A stretch of DNA of 64,000 nucleotides from Antedon bifida (GCA_963402885.1 OY727095.1:3539001-3603000); one strand, 5' to 3'. Positions 36,201 through 46,066 are shown, numbered from the stretch's first letter. Translations and numbers: made by a program. The notes: a model not told the origin generated them from the letters alone.

Positions 36201-38543
36201 CATGTTTGCAAGTTCAATACGGGAACGGAAGGCACGACTAGAATGGGTGCAGAGTGTTTGTTTTGTACAAGTACTGCAGTTTTTGGCGACATAAGTTCTA
36301 TTTGTCCGCCTATTTCTTCTTCCTTGAGGAGGCAGCTTGATGGATAGTATTTTTTCATGCCACAGGTTTTTGTTTGATCACCAGAGTCGAGTTCTTTTGG
36401 ACACATATATGCCCATCAAATTGTGTTTTAGTATAAAGTCACTCCAGTGGATATTTACATTAGAACAAATTTGAAAATGGACCAAACATGCATTGTCATT
36501 GATTGAAAACAACACATTATTTACTTGAAATTTAATTTAATTCATTTATTTATTGTCTTTTCAGGTCAACTAAACAATCCAATGTAAGTAGTTTATGGTT
36601 TATCCATTATTTATTTAACCATACTGACATTAACTCAGCAACACCAATTGTTATTGTTTTCGTTGCTGTTGATAGGGGTCAATTGGGGTCATACTAATCT
36701 ATGCTCTGTATCGCCCGGTAGGGTTTTATATAAAATGTTATCAAGTACATACTAACATCATATTTAATGTTATTGTGATATTAAATTGTACATTTTATAC
36801 ATTTTTAATGTAAATAACTCAAAATACGAAACTGAATACCTCCCTCTGTGATAGGTGATGTTTTCTAACAGACTGGTTGTCATTAGAGAATGTTAATAAC
36901 ATGTACTTGATATCATTTTATACCATAAAACTCTACCGGACCATCCTACTGGGCGTAGATTAGTATGACCAGTCAACTGACAACAATAACATGTACTTGA
37001 TATCATTTTATACCATAAAACTCTACCGGACCATCCTACTGGGCGTAGATTAGAATGACCAGTCAATTGACAACAAGAAAAGAATTTGTACCATGCTATT
37101 TTTTTTTTACAGTTTTATTCTGAAAATGTTTCAAATAGTTATATTTGACCATTGATACAAAGTTATGACATACAGACATGTATAGCAAAATTAGTATTTA
37201 CAATTATTATGTAAAATATTAGACAAACAAGAATACATTGAGGTTTTTCTTGTAACATGCTCTCATAATTTGTATATGGATGCAAATATAATACTCATCC
37301 TGTTAGCAAGAAGTCACAAAGTATGATTTGAAAAAAAAGGAATTTTAACTTTCATTACTGAATCAATACAATTTTAACATTTTGTTAATGAATGATCACT
37401 TGTTTATAAGTAATTGTATCAATTAGGTAATGTTAAACAACAAGAAACTATTTTAATATACTAATACTTTAAGTTTTTAAGTGTTAAAAATGTGTTTCTG
37501 TTTTTCATTTCTAGTCTGAACCAAATGAGGTCTTTTTGGAAGTTTTTAAAAGGTATTTCTTTTTTTGTTATTTTTCTATTTCTTGTTAGTTCAGATTCTA
37601 AAAAAAGTTTAGTTTGTTGTTACATTGTTTTTCTATTAGAAGATTGGATGAAATTTATAAGATTTTTTTCTCCCTTAAATAGTAATTACCTCCGCCAAGA
37701 AGGCTATATTTTCACCCCTGTATGTTTGTGTGTGTGTCTGTGAACAGCCAGGAGGCCATAGTTTTCACCCGAATCTGGCCAAATTTGGCCACAATGATCT
37801 ATGCCCAATTTTGAGGGGAAAAAGTCATAGGTCAAGGTCACAACTACTGTAACAAAAAACTATTTTACTGCCTAGAGACCGCAAAGTTTTTATCCGATTC
37901 TCACTAAACTTAGCCACAATGATCAATGACTCATCATATAATTGTGGTTAAATTTTGAAGGGTCAGGGTCAAAGATCAAGGTCCATAAAAAAAAAAGAAA
38001 TAAAAAAATAATAAAAAAAAAAAAACCTCAGCGGGAATTGAACCAGCGATCTTAACTGTGAGAGGCTGGATACATAACCATTACACCAAACTCTCATCCA
38101 CAACTTTGTAGTGTGCAGTTAGCCTATTTACACTTAGAACTAATAAAAAAAAATGTTTTTTTAATATATATATTTTCCAGGGACATTTTATGTAGGGGAA
38201 TTTTACAGTAGGCGGAGGTTTGTACTCCCGGAGTACCCTCTAGTTATAAATTGTAGCTAATTTTAGTTATAAATCTTGATAATCTTATAAACTCAAGCAA
38301 AAGTATTTTTGTTCTACTTTGATTTCAGAACACTGGTGTATAGTCACTGTATTCTTGTTTTGTCTACTTGCAATCGCTGTAATCTTGATGATTTGCTTTC
38401 CTGAAGCACAAGCAAGAATTGGCTTAGGTGCTAGTTTGATGTTTACATGTGGTGTTCCATTAATCTGGTATGTGCATAAAAAAATGACTCGTGCTCAGCA
38501 GTCAGAAAACACAACAGCAGGCCGACAGACAACAACAGTCTAA
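11640..38543 (+). CDS. Gene 1: DED-DED-Roc-COR GTPase with C-terminal membrane segments
   Basis: The spliced reading frame is about 1,145 codons with one microexon. Exons: 11640-12180, 12622-12954, 19488-19505 and/or 21146-21163, 22550-22615, 23597-23762, 24170-24255, 26965-27035, 27262-27292, 27478-27516, 28106-28179, 28310-28334, 28646-28791, 29217-29306, 29547-29726, 29976-30209, 30993-31190, 31455-31649, 31928-32242, 32517-32570, 33088-33295, 33846-33887, 34845-34898, 36565-36583, 37515-37552, 38329-38543. All junction phases agree. Approximate layout: two DED-like folds (residues 8-180), an unassigned block (181-291), Roc (320-690), COR (700-936), Cys-rich module (937-1023), linker, two hydrophobic helices (1076-1120). 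The family binds guanine nucleotide and dimerises through COR. DEDs recruit other DED proteins such as caspase-8 or FADD types. No LRR, kinase or death domain is visible. Membrane-linked death or immune signalling is inference. Confidence 0.82.
12622..12954 (+). CDS. Gene 1 exon: unassigned helical block after the DEDs
   Basis: It follows the acceptor TTTTATAG at 12621 in phase 1 and ends at the donor GTAAGC. It encodes about 111 residues, rich in Leu and charged residues and apparently helical, with SISLLLYITDQIGL near the centre. I could not match it to a named domain. It may be a third, divergent death-fold repeat. Gene 2 has no counterpart in this window. Confidence 0.7.
12955..18792. repeat. 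Intron of gene 1 with duplicated repeat blocks around a LINE fragment
   Basis: Within this intron, 13560-14220 recurs in direct orientation at 18035-18690. Separately, 14570-14860 recurs inverted at 17690-17960. A LINE fragment lies between (16283-17493). A tRNA-like box A (TTGGTGTAGTGGTTATG) lies near 13454. At 15820-15860 there is a run of GACA/GACC repeats. Confidence 0.65.
16413..17493 (-). pseudogene. Non-LTR retrotransposon reverse transcriptase, frameshifted
   Basis: On the minus strand two overlapping frames give adjacent parts of a LINE reverse transcriptase. The upstream frame (17493-17080) has AIDFDRVNHSILIDKL and SCGVPQGT. The downstream frame (17240-16413) has LGPILFTIMVNDL and the catalytic FVDD at 17034-17045, followed by a thumb-like region with KLLGVYLQSDLKWD. 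A one-base deletion near 17105, just after PQGT, separates the frames. No endonuclease is seen. CR1/jockey-like from motif style; dead copy. Confidence 0.85.
19252..19656 (+). repeat. 405-bp direct repeat, copy 1 (inside the piggyBac-like element)
   Basis: Essentially identical to 20910-21314. It contains the 18-base candidate exon at 19488-19505. Confidence 0.9.
19488..19505 (+). CDS. Gene 1 candidate microexon, copy 1
   Basis: Eighteen bases between TTTTCAG and GTATAG, phase 1 at both sides, encoding about DPEACQ. It fits the frame but can be skipped without changing it. It lies in a duplicated, transposon-borne segment, so it may not be used. Confidence 0.35.
20910..21314 (+). repeat. 405-bp direct repeat, copy 2
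   Basis: Second copy of 19252-19656, starting 17 bases beyond the right end of the hAT-like element. Both copies keep the splice-like borders of the microexon intact. Confidence 0.9.
21146..21163 (+). CDS. Gene 1 candidate microexon, copy 2
   Basis: Identical in sequence and phase to 19488-19505. Either, both or neither copy could be included without breaking the frame. Confidence 0.35.
21348..21714. mobile_element. Harbinger-like MITE with TTA target duplication
   Basis: Imperfect inverted ends of about 33 bases share GTTCAGA and GGAGTTATGCTTTCGTAT. TTA lies outside at 21345-21347 and 21715-21717. Ends and 3-bp TWA-type site fit PIF/Harbinger. No transposase. Confidence 0.7.
22550..22615 (+). 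CDS. Gene 1 exon: Ser/Pro-rich linker before Roc
   Basis: Between TTTTCACAG and GTATGA, phase 1 on both sides, 22 residues including ITASPTSPLFSQQ. Its borders and flanking intron resemble the exon at 34845-34898, suggesting the two arose by duplication. Confidence 0.6.
23597..23762 (+). CDS. Gene 1 exon: Roc P-loop (G1)
   Basis: Encodes MLKVIGQEGVGKTCLINALL, a complete Walker A/G1 loop (GxxxxGKT) of a Ras-like GTPase, preceded by a charged helix. The acceptor is TATCAG and the donor GA|GTAAGT. The paralogous exon of gene 2 is 57261-57420. Confidence 0.9.
24170..24255 (+). CDS. Gene 1 exon: Roc switch I (G2)
   Basis: Encodes HVVTDGIAVITTVNKTW. The Thr of VTDGI fits the Mg2+-contacting G2 threonine of Roc domains. 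Phases agree with both neighbours. Counterpart 57780-57865. Confidence 0.85.
24375..24882. mobile_element. 508-bp MITE with TIRs of about 50 bp and TA sites
   Basis: The ends start GGGAGTTTTCGCAA and continue for about 50 bases through TACGAATACGATAACG with few mismatches. TA flanks both sides (24373-24374, 24883-24884), as for Tc1/mariner-type elements. It lies in a gene 1 intron. Confidence 0.8.
25232..26825. mobile_element. 1.6-kb TIR element with repeated ATGTGCAAA words
   Basis: The arms of about 170 bp start TGTTGAGCCGTGAAATG and are rich in CAAATGTGCAAA repeats, a pattern of subterminal transposase sites. No transposase frame. A clear target duplication was not found. It lies in the same intron as the preceding MITE. 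Confidence 0.75.
26965..27035 (+). CDS. Gene 1 exon: after switch I
   Basis: Encodes NPSKQFTRLVTDDLNAMN and neighbours, between TCTACAG and GTATGT. The gene 2 counterpart is 59200-59264, about 50% identical by eye. Confidence 0.8.
27262..28334 (+). CDS. Gene 1 exons: four short hydrophilic linker exons inside Roc
   Basis: Exons 27262-27292, 27478-27516, 28106-28179 and 28310-28334 each have clean AG and GT borders and keep frame. They encode Ser/Thr/Lys/Asn-rich sequence (for example VQVDKKSAGE, then TSRTSIN). They form an insert between switch I and the WDHGG motif. An alternative donor, G|GTAGGC at 28148, would shorten the third exon and change its end phase. Gene 2 has an acidic exon instead. 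Confidence 0.65.
28646..28791 (+). CDS. Gene 1 exon: Roc switch II (G3)
   Basis: A Glu-rich stretch leads to KIWDHGGQMIYHGIHC, which has the DxxG motif in the W-D-x-G-G form used by Roc domains. Counterpart 59983-60140. Confidence 0.9.
29217..29306 (+). CDS. Gene 1 exon: Roc beta-strand exon
   Basis: Encodes MFMTSQALYIVAFDLSKPLD, matching the hydrophobic strand and loop after switch II in Roc GTPases. Ninety bases, phase 0. Counterpart 60429-60518. Confidence 0.9.
29547..29726 (+). CDS. Gene 1 exon: Roc G4 region
   Basis: Encodes HHWSNLQFILSYIQTVYAHT and then ILIVGTHKGKLGKT. The position usually read as THxD, which sets guanine specificity, is THKG here and also in gene 2. The donor appears to be GAG|GTTAAT, unusual but conserved in both genes. 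Confidence 0.85.
29976..30209 (+). CDS. Gene 1 exon: end of Roc and linker to COR
   Basis: Encodes VYDYFAIENSQATTDKSF and the helix KQDIDKLMTVL, consistent with the Roc G5 region and last helix, then WMRFRCDIHNL. Counterpart 61046-61297. Confidence 0.88.
30993..31190 (+). CDS. Gene 1 exon: COR domain, first part
   Basis: Encodes LLIFLYDIGEIIYMPEKKLL and LHPERFVKIITEFV. This is the L-x2-LxDxGxIxY ... hydrophobic-P pattern typical of the COR N-terminal half. Counterpart 62585-62779. Confidence 0.9.
31455..31649 (+). CDS. Gene 1 exon: COR domain, middle
   Basis: Encodes DKLDKGILEEKLLCKLWKER, then LVALMIQLGFICERK, matching the winged-helix-like part of COR. Counterpart 63133-63327. Confidence 0.9.
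31928..32242 (+). CDS. Gene 1 exon: COR domain, C-terminal part
   Basis: Encodes FFVPLRLAF and a core (DDSQSISIYYDFKGYLPDVL) that is residue-identical in gene 2. This is the part of COR that dimerises in the family. Counterpart 63570-63872. Confidence 0.9.
32517..33295 (+). CDS. Gene 1 exons: cysteine-rich module after COR
   Basis: Exons 32517-32570 and 33088-33295 encode KCDLCPQACQK and later KRCILCSCSNKKKK, HC and DFWTDVTRYKRLFG. The three close cysteine clusters could bind zinc, but I do not recognise a named fold. The gene 2 equivalent lies beyond the window. Confidence 0.7.
33846..37552 (+). CDS. Gene 1 exons: four short linker exons before the membrane segment
   Basis: Exons 33846-33887, 34845-34898, 36565-36583 and 37515-37552 join in consistent phases (1, 1, 2, 1). 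They encode a Pro/Ser/Asn-rich stretch including SNSPAAPLLPSANQPG, then NQMRSFWKFLK. The short exons are individually weak; the phase agreement supports the chain. Confidence 0.55.
34001..34118. repeat. Two adjacent palindromes with hammerhead-like words
   Basis: 34001-34028 is a near-perfect palindrome (TTGAGGCAGTT / AACTGCCTCAA). 34056-34101 is another (CATAGCCCATCATCAGG / CCTGATGATGGGCTATG). The + strand reads CTGATGATGGGCTATGCCCGAAA, and the minus strand has a similar word. CTGATGA-stem-GAAA is the hammerhead ribozyme core form found in Penelope-like retroelements. It is in an intron. Ribozyme identity is inference. Confidence 0.4.
36663..37076. mobile_element. TIR element with a duplicated right arm
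   Basis: The left arm (36663-36760) is complementary to two direct repeats of about 90 bases at 36897-36985 and 36987-37075. All carry the AATCTACGCCCAGTAGGATG-type block. In an intron of gene 1. No transposase. Confidence 0.65.
37684..38245. mobile_element. Element bounded by ACCTCCGCC / GGCGGAGGT with an internal tRNA-like unit
   Basis: The ends are complementary, and the interior carries the GGTCAAGGTCA-type and CCACAATGATC repeats found in a short repeat common in marine animals. A tRNA-like unit on the minus strand (38022-38100) has a box B, GGTTCAATTCCC. It lies directly upstream of the last exon. Confidence 0.55.
38022..38100 (-). repeat. tRNA-derived SINE-like unit
   Basis: On the minus strand a box A-like TTTGGTGTAATGGTTATG is followed about 35 bases later by GGTTCAATTCCC. 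The stems do not pair well enough for a working tRNA gene. Confidence 0.5.
38329..38543 (+). CDS. Gene 1 last exon: two hydrophobic helices and stop
   Basis: Encodes IVTVFLFCLLAIAVILMICF, a short charged turn, then LGASLMFTCGVPLIWYV and a basic, Gln/Thr-rich tail ending at TAA 38541-38543. Two close helices at the extreme C-terminus suggest a hairpin or tail anchor with the signalling domains cytosolic. Which membrane is unknown. Confidence 0.8.
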
Positions 38544-39500
38544 AACAAGAACAATAGATGTGACATAATCAATTACCTGTATGTACAAATACATCTTGTC
38601 ATATTACACATTTTAAATGCAAAGAAAGAACTTGTAAGAATGCTGAAGATAGATGTGGAATGATTCAGCACAGTTGATTTTGTCTAGGTATCAGAAGTAG
38701 TATTTAGTTACAATTTGTTCTTCATAGTCTGTATTTCAACAATAACATGTAAAGTAATGTCAGGTATTAAAAGTTTGTCATTTGTTGTTTCGGTTGGTGG
38801 CGTTGGAATGTAGACCTAATTTACATTCCATGAGTCACTCCCTTTAAAATGACTGTGTAGCAGAGAGAAAACATTTTATTATTATTTTTTTTTTATATAT
38901 ATAATATTCATATGGTTGCTCACGTTTAAAGTAGATTTTTAATTATAATACTAAACTGTATCAAAACTCTACCTTTATGTTGTATTACTACAGTACTGGG
39001 GTGTACTTAGACTTGCCAAAAGTCTGTATGTATTGTCTTTTTTATTTATTTTGTTTATTTCGATTTTTGTCTGAAGCTCAAGTAGTATACGTATGAAACG
39101 CCATATGAGCCAAAATATATATATATTTTACTAATTAGTAATATTAAGTCAATACTCTGTCTGGAACCCAGAATAGGGTGTACTGTTTGATATCACTCTG
39201 TTAGCTGTATTTAATATGTTATATTTTATCCATAGTTGATTGACTTAATGATAGTTTTCAGTGACATTGATTATAACATTCACATTAATAATTTATGATT
39301 ATTTAGAATGTGGTTACCAAAGTGGTATTAATGACATCATTGATAATTATCCTACCATGCTATGTTACATTTTGATGCGTAAATGTACTGATATCTTACA
39401 TTACTGTAATTTGTACTCTCAGGGTTTTCCTTATGCTTATAGATAAGCCAATATGTATGCATACACATATTTTACAGAGAACGTAGAAATAAAGTTATTT
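38544..39500 (+). other. Probable 3' UTR of gene 1
   Basis: AT-rich sequence follows the stop. AATAAA at 39488-39493 is a plausible polyadenylation signal. No further exons were seen. From 39500 to 40980 I see no gene or clear repeat. Confidence 0.5.
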
Positions 39501-40989
39501 ATGTGGCAACCAAAAACACAGTTTGGATCTTTTATTCTGTGATTTCCGTATTACTACATCGAGGAGAGCCTCACATGCTCATATCTATGAAGCAAACACA
39601 AATAAATACATATTGTTGAATATACCACGACAGTAATAAAGATTTCTTAAATAAAAATTAGTGGGAGAAAAGAGCAGAGCAGTTTTTGATGGTGATCAGA
39701 AATGATACCATTATTAAAAAAGGTTATTGAACTGAAATACTATAGTAAATATTTTTTGACAATTTATTTTTGTTGTTGTCTTTTATGGACAACAAGACAA
39801 TTTATTGTGGATAATATTAGTTGTTGACAGGTGATAATGATAACTATTAATGATGTACACATTTATCAGAATGTGTGAACAGTCATCTTAAAATGTCTTT
39901 TTAATTCATATTTTGCAATGTCAATGTTTTCATTCTTAATGCTGTATTTTGGTTAAAGTTTGACCTACTGTAATTAATATAATAAATATAATAATTCAAT
40001 TCACAATAACATATTTGTCTTTCTTTTCTAAATACAGTAAATGAACAGAGTTTGAATATTAAAAATAAAGAGGCAATATACCCTGGAACTGGAAGTAGTT
40101 GGATTGTCTTCCAATTTTATTTTACTTGAGATAACCAGTTAAATTATATAGTTTGTTAATTAATTTATGATTTTCATGTGCAGAATTACAAAAACTAAAC
40201 ACATGGAAATGAGACCAGGTAAATGGAGTACAGAATTAAATCCTTGCATCCTCTATAATCCTTCCACTAGACATAGACACAACTTTGTTGAATCCCACTG
40301 TGCTACAAAAACCTCCTTCTCTAGCCCTGTTTCATATTTGATCCGATTGTTAAACAAACAATACTTAAATCTAAATTAATGTTTGATAAATGAATTGTTT
40401 ATAGTGTTCAATTTTTTTGTACAGTATTAAATTGTATATTTTATGAATGAATTTTATAATGTCTATTTGTTAAATGAGAAGTTCTATATTTTGATGTTTT
40501 TTCACTTAAATTCAATTTTGAATGTAAATTAAAACTCAATTCAGTATTTATGCTGCTGTTTCAATGTTATTCATATTTTTTAATAAATACTAATTAATGA
40601 AAAACTTATTTGTTTATTTGTAAGGATAGTGTTTTTTTTGAAGGGATAGATTGTAACATCGAGGAGATCATCAAATTGTACGTGCTAGCTATTGTTAAAA
40701 ATGTATTGTATATTATAGGAATAATATTATTAATTTCACCAACCCGCCAGAGATCAAGTAATAAAGTTCTTTGATAATCTTATTGCAGCGATAAAATGTA
40801 GACAAATTGTGATTGCGCCCTCTATAAAAAATAAAGTTTATCGCCCCACCACACGTTTGTTTTATCAGAAGAATGACAAAAACAAGAAGTAAGTTTTGTT
40901 TCTTTATTATCATACCATATCATATACGGAATTCTTTATACTGTATTGTTTTAATAGCAGGTCTTTTTTTGGATCTTATATTCGTATCC

Positions 40990-41855
40990 TAGGCTATAGG
41001 CCCTACCTAGCTAGCTAACAAACTAGGCCAGGTCTAGGCCTAGCCTAGGGCCCTAGTACTAGTAGTAGTACTAGGCTAGGTAGCCTGGGGCCTAGGCCTC
41101 TACTACTACTACTACTACTACGTACTACACTACTAGGCCTAGGGGCGCTAGTTCCGTTTCGCACCTGTCTTTTATTTCGACTCCAAATGTGTTAAGGAAC
41201 TTTATCCTGAATACCACACTTTAGAATTAGACCTCATTCATAAGTACTTTTACGATGGAGATGCAGTGGAATGCATATATTTAATGCATCTATTGGTAAA
41301 AATTACAGAATCAATTTCAATATATTTTGTCAATGTTAATTCAACTAAAATGTTACTGTTGATACTGTACATGGTTTTCGACAAATCGAAAAATTCATCA
41401 TCATAAGATGTACTGTAGGTTATATACCTCAATGATCTAAATTATATTCGTCTTAGTCCTGGGCATAGACCAATTAGATGCTGATTTAGGGTCGTTTAAT
41501 GTTCTTTGAAAACAGCACATTATCGCCAGTAACATGTAACAACATTTTTATTGACAACAAAATTGTGAATTAAAACGTGTATTTCATAAATAGATGCATT
41601 AAAAGTAGACGCATTCCACTGAATTTTTAACCCTCTATTATAGTTGCTCTTTTGGCGCTCCATAGAGACGAAAAAAATGAACTTCGTGTATGCGAAATTT
41701 GCGAACGGTGTGCAAGAAACACGTCTGTAAAATCATCAATTTAAAGGATTTACTTGTTACTTTTTATGTGATTCTTCTTCATACAAGTACTTATGAGGCC
41801 CCAATTCTAAGGTGTGGTATTCAAAATAAGTTTGGAGTCGAAATAAAACAGGCCT
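40990..41855. mobile_element. CTAG-rich block and TIR element with arms of about 100 bp
   Basis: 41000-41140 is CTAGGC- and TACTAC-rich. The segment near 41155-41260, containing TTTATTTCGACTCCAAA, is the imperfect reverse complement of 41762-41853. One arm also occurs at 9120-9215, and the CTAG-rich part at 3600-3640. No coding content. Confidence 0.6.
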
Positions 41856-42172
41856 AGCCTAGGCGATCGGGGAGCCCAATAATGTTGTAAGACGATTGGG
41901 ACAAGAGACAATCGGGCACAAAATAAAAATGTAGGGTCTCACAACTAAATGACAACTCAAACAAATGTTTGTGCTCCCGAAGCCATCTTGCAGAGATGAC
42001 CAGCTGAGAGTAAAAACGGAGAATATATCACAAGAATAAGTAATCTGCAATTTTTGCATTAGAAATTTGTAACAGAGCGTGGATGCCCACCCTCATGAGA
42101 GCGGATGTATACAGACTAAAGAAGACTTGATTTGACAGATATTATGTCATATTAAATAGAATTATGATAATA

Positions 42173-42616
42173 CAGTAGAACCTTCATTTTACGTACGGTA
42201 CGCGTGAGACCAAAAGACATACGTAAAACATGGGATTCGTAAAATCCAGGTTGACCTTAAATTGACCCCAAATACGTAGATTATAGCTAAAAGGCTGCCA
42301 TGTTTGCTTACAGTACTTTACTGCACAGCATGCAGGTGGTCACTAGCTAGGCCTCTAGCAGGCCTAGCAAGATGTGAGGCCTAACTAGAAAAGTACAGTA
42401 TATATAGGCTGTGCGATGTTTATATAAAGTGTTATAAATAAAATATCAATGTTCTTGTATTTTCCATAATAAAAACAGTCGCTGCTGTAGGTCTCTCACA
42501 CAGCCATGGCTTTGTGCTTGTTGTTAAATTGCGCCCTCAATGTAAGAAAATGATGATGTCATCGGTCATTTTAAGCGTACGTAAAATCCAGGGAATGTAA
42601 AACAGAGGTTCTACTG
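42173..42616. mobile_element. pogo/Tigger-like MITE, 444 bp, TA target sites
   Basis: The ends CAGTAGAACCT and AGGTTCTACTG are complementary, and the arms extend about 40 bases. TA lies outside on both sides. Ends of this kind are typical of pogo/Tigger-type elements. No transposase. Confidence 0.75.
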
Positions 42617-43087
42617 TATATTTAAATTTGATTTCTTTTAATTTAATTTATATTGTTACATGTTTATGTCTCGTCATATTGTATTTTTGTGAGGGTCCCT
42701 AATGGTCAGCTTCGGCTGGATGGACCACCCTCATAAAATATTGTTGAAATAAAAATAAATAAATAATACATTTTATAAAACATATTTAATAACAAACTAG
42801 TGAACATTCACTTCTACAGAAAATTATTAAATTAGTTCACAAAGAAAGACCGAACCACAACAACAAACATCTACCCAGCGTTACTCAGCATGGTCTATTC
42901 TTTGCTCCGTAATAATCTATGCCCGGTAAATTAAGTAATTTATTTATGATATAAATGTTACATTTGATTAATATTTATTTTTTCTACTAAAAACAAGTTA
43001 AATAGATATATTATTAAACTATCCTTCGTGAAAACAAGTCAACAACAATCTATCTGCTATGCCAGGGCTAGGTAGTGCCATTGTTAA

Positions 43088-43713
43088 AGACCCCTTCCCT
43101 ACGATTTTGGACGTTTTTTGGAAAATAATACATATATATCACTTTAAAAACATTAAACCATGTCATTCCTTGTCTTAAATGTACGTTTTATGGTAAATTA
43201 TGATAAAAAGTGAGAAACAATGCACTACCTAAGTAGCTCGCGGCGATCGACCTCTCGTGGACGGTCTTAGGCCTAGCCTAGCTAGGCTTAGTTTTGTAGG
43301 CCTAGCTGGTAAACATCGGTAACGTACGAACATCGTACGCTAGCTATATACCTGGCCTGACGTGGTATAGTTGCTGCATTAATTGTCTTTCTATTTTTGC
43401 CAGACTCCGTTGATACAAATTGGGGAAAACCCGGTATTTTCGCTGAAACGTTAAGAGTCTTCCATTTGTTTTGGCCTCACGATCGATCGAAAAGTGGGCG
43501 AATTACAGGTGAAAAACAAAAATATCAATCCGCGCGCAATGCATTTTGGGATTTATAGCGGGCCGCTATAATTATTAGAATCGACTTATTTTTCACATTT
43601 TTAACCGTTTAAAGACGAAAAAAGTTATCGCAATAGGACCATATAGTATTATTTTTACATTAAATATAGTTTGTGATCTTAAATTAGATCTAAAAAACGT
43701 AGGGAAGGGGGCT
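43088..43713. mobile_element. 626-bp TTAA MITE, copy 1
   Basis: The ends AGACCCCTTCCCTACG and CGTAGGGAAGGGGGCT are complementary apart from one position. TTAA lies at 43084-43087 and 43714-43717. The empty site GTTAACCCACTCAC survives in paralogous copies near 5275 and 47921. Confidence 0.9.
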
Positions 43714-45189
43714 TTAACCCACTCACTAGTTCATCCTCATTATCACTTTGGTAATAGTAGTGTACAATGACAGAGTATTGACTAAGTTCATTTTATTATC
43801 ACTCTGTGTAAATATAACCAAAATGGTAATAGTACCAAACAGTGATAAACTGCTGTGTGTTCTATTTATTATCTTTGTTTAACATTAGAATACAATGTTA
43901 ATATTAAATCTATGGTTTAAGATTATCTATAACAAATTGTATAACAGGAACTCAATAAACAAACAAATCATTAATAACAATTTCTACCCTGGTTTTCTGT
44001 ATAAGTGTTATAATGAACTTTTTATGATATAAACTGTCCAACCAGAGCAATATGTACACAAAATATATTTAGATTATAAAGATACTAAATGTTTGCTGAA
44101 GTCTTATGACTGTGTATATCTATCAGAGGTCCCTGTAGCCCAAAAGAAGATTAACCAAAAATAAAATTTCAAATAAGACCAATTTTGACAAATATAGTGA
44201 CCCATGAAACCCAAAGAAGAGAGCTCAATCAACCAGATCTAACATGGGATACCACATAAGACTAAATTAAGGTATTGTGAATACCTGTTTTAACGCCCAC
44301 TTAGCGTGTGAGGACTTGTATCAGAATGGATGACACAATTGCAGCAAATGCATAAAATGTCATCCAAACCAATTAATGATATGACTGGAAACCTACTTAA
44401 ACAAATTAATTTGAAAAAAATAAAAGTTACAGAGTTATTTGTCTAAAAAATATAATTTGTTATAAACTAGAAATCTAGCTAGTCAACAGCAAAGTAAAAG
44501 ATTAGGTCTGTTTTAGAGTGTGTGGTATGTTTAGACAGTAGACACTAAAAAAAAAAAAAAATTTGTATGGGAAATCTTAATAGCCTAAATACTTTTGGGA
44601 AATTAGAAGGTGACCCAATGCAAACTACACAAGTTTAGAAGAAAATAAAGTGAAAAGGCTTTGCCACTATGGCTACGTTGAGAAACACCCTCATGACATT
44701 ATTTTAAAGAAATTTAATTTCTTTATTGTAGGAACAAAACCCATTTTGAGTAAGAAATAGAAAAATATGAAACTAGAGAACTAAAAGAGGATAAATTATG
44801 TGTTTACTAATTTTGCTCTAGATAACACACTCAATTTTTGACAATTTCATAGCTAAAACAGTTTTTTGTCAGAGATTTTTCTTATGAAAGAAATTAATTG
44901 TTCAGTAGGAGTTCGATCAGGAATTGTGTTTCAGAATCTTTTTAGCCAGGGTTGTTTTTGTACTTGAGAAAAATGTTATGGAGATTGTCAACAAGCTTAC
45001 ATTGAGAAAAACAAGGGGTCTGATTATTATTAATGACTTGCTTTGTGTTTGCCTGTTGCCCCTAGATAAAGGCAAACAAATCCTCAAAATCATTATCGTT
45101 AGTTTAATATTAACTTTGTATTTAAACAAAAGATAAAGTAAAAATCATCTGATTGTTTGAAACATGTATAAAGGTTATAGAAATGTTTG

Positions 45190-46066
45190 GTTATTACTTT
45201 ATGATCCATTTATTAGTAGACTAAAATGCACTGCTTCCCAAAGGCTGTTAGACAGGGTATTTGTGTGGGGTATTGTACTACCTTACTTTATGATCCATTT
45301 ATTAATAGACTAAAATGCACTGCTTCCCCAGGGCTGTTAGACAGGGTATTTGTGTGGGGTATTGTACTACCTTACTTTATGATCCATTTATTAATAGACT
45401 AAAATGCACTGCTTCCCCAGGGCTGTTAGTCAGGGTATTTGTGTGGGGTATTGTACTACCTTACTTTATGATCCATTTATTAATAGACTAAAATGCACTG
45501 CTTCCCTAGGGCTGTTAGTCAGGGTATTTGTGTGGGGTATTGTACTACCTTACTTTATGATCCATTTATTAATAGACTAAAATGCACTGCTTCCCCAGGG
45601 CTGTTAGTCAGGGTATTTGTTTGGGGTATTGTACTACTTTACTTTATGATCCATTTATTAATAGACTAAAATGCACTGCTTCCCCAGGGCTGTTAGTCAG
45701 GGTATTTGTGTGGGGTATTGTACTACCTTACTTTATGATCCATTTATTAATAGACTAAAATGCACTGCTTCTCCAGGGCTGTTAGTCAGGGTATTTGTGT
45801 GGGATATTGTACTACCTTACTTTATGATCCATTTATTAATAGACTAAAATGCACTGCTTCCCTAGGGCTGTTAGTCAGGGTATTTGTGTGGGGTATTGTA
45901 CTACCTTACTTTATGATCCATTTATTAATAGACTAAAATGCACTGCTTCCCTAGGGCTGTTAGTCAAGGTATTTGTGTGGGGTATTGTACTACCTTACTT
46001 TATGATCCATTTATTAATAGACTAAAATGCACTGCTTCCCCAGGGCTGTTAGTCAGGGTATTTGTG
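45190..46066 (+). repeat. 89-bp satellite, about ten units (copy A)
   Basis: Units begin CTTACTTTATGATCC at 45282, 45371, 45460 and so on, exactly 89 bases apart, with very few differences. One unit occurs at 1390 and two at 7360-7540. Confidence 0.92.

Noticed and set aside
44917..45136. Open frames on both strands repeated at 49437-49656
   Set aside because: Near-identical because the DNA was recently duplicated. Both strands are open, and no motif is seen.
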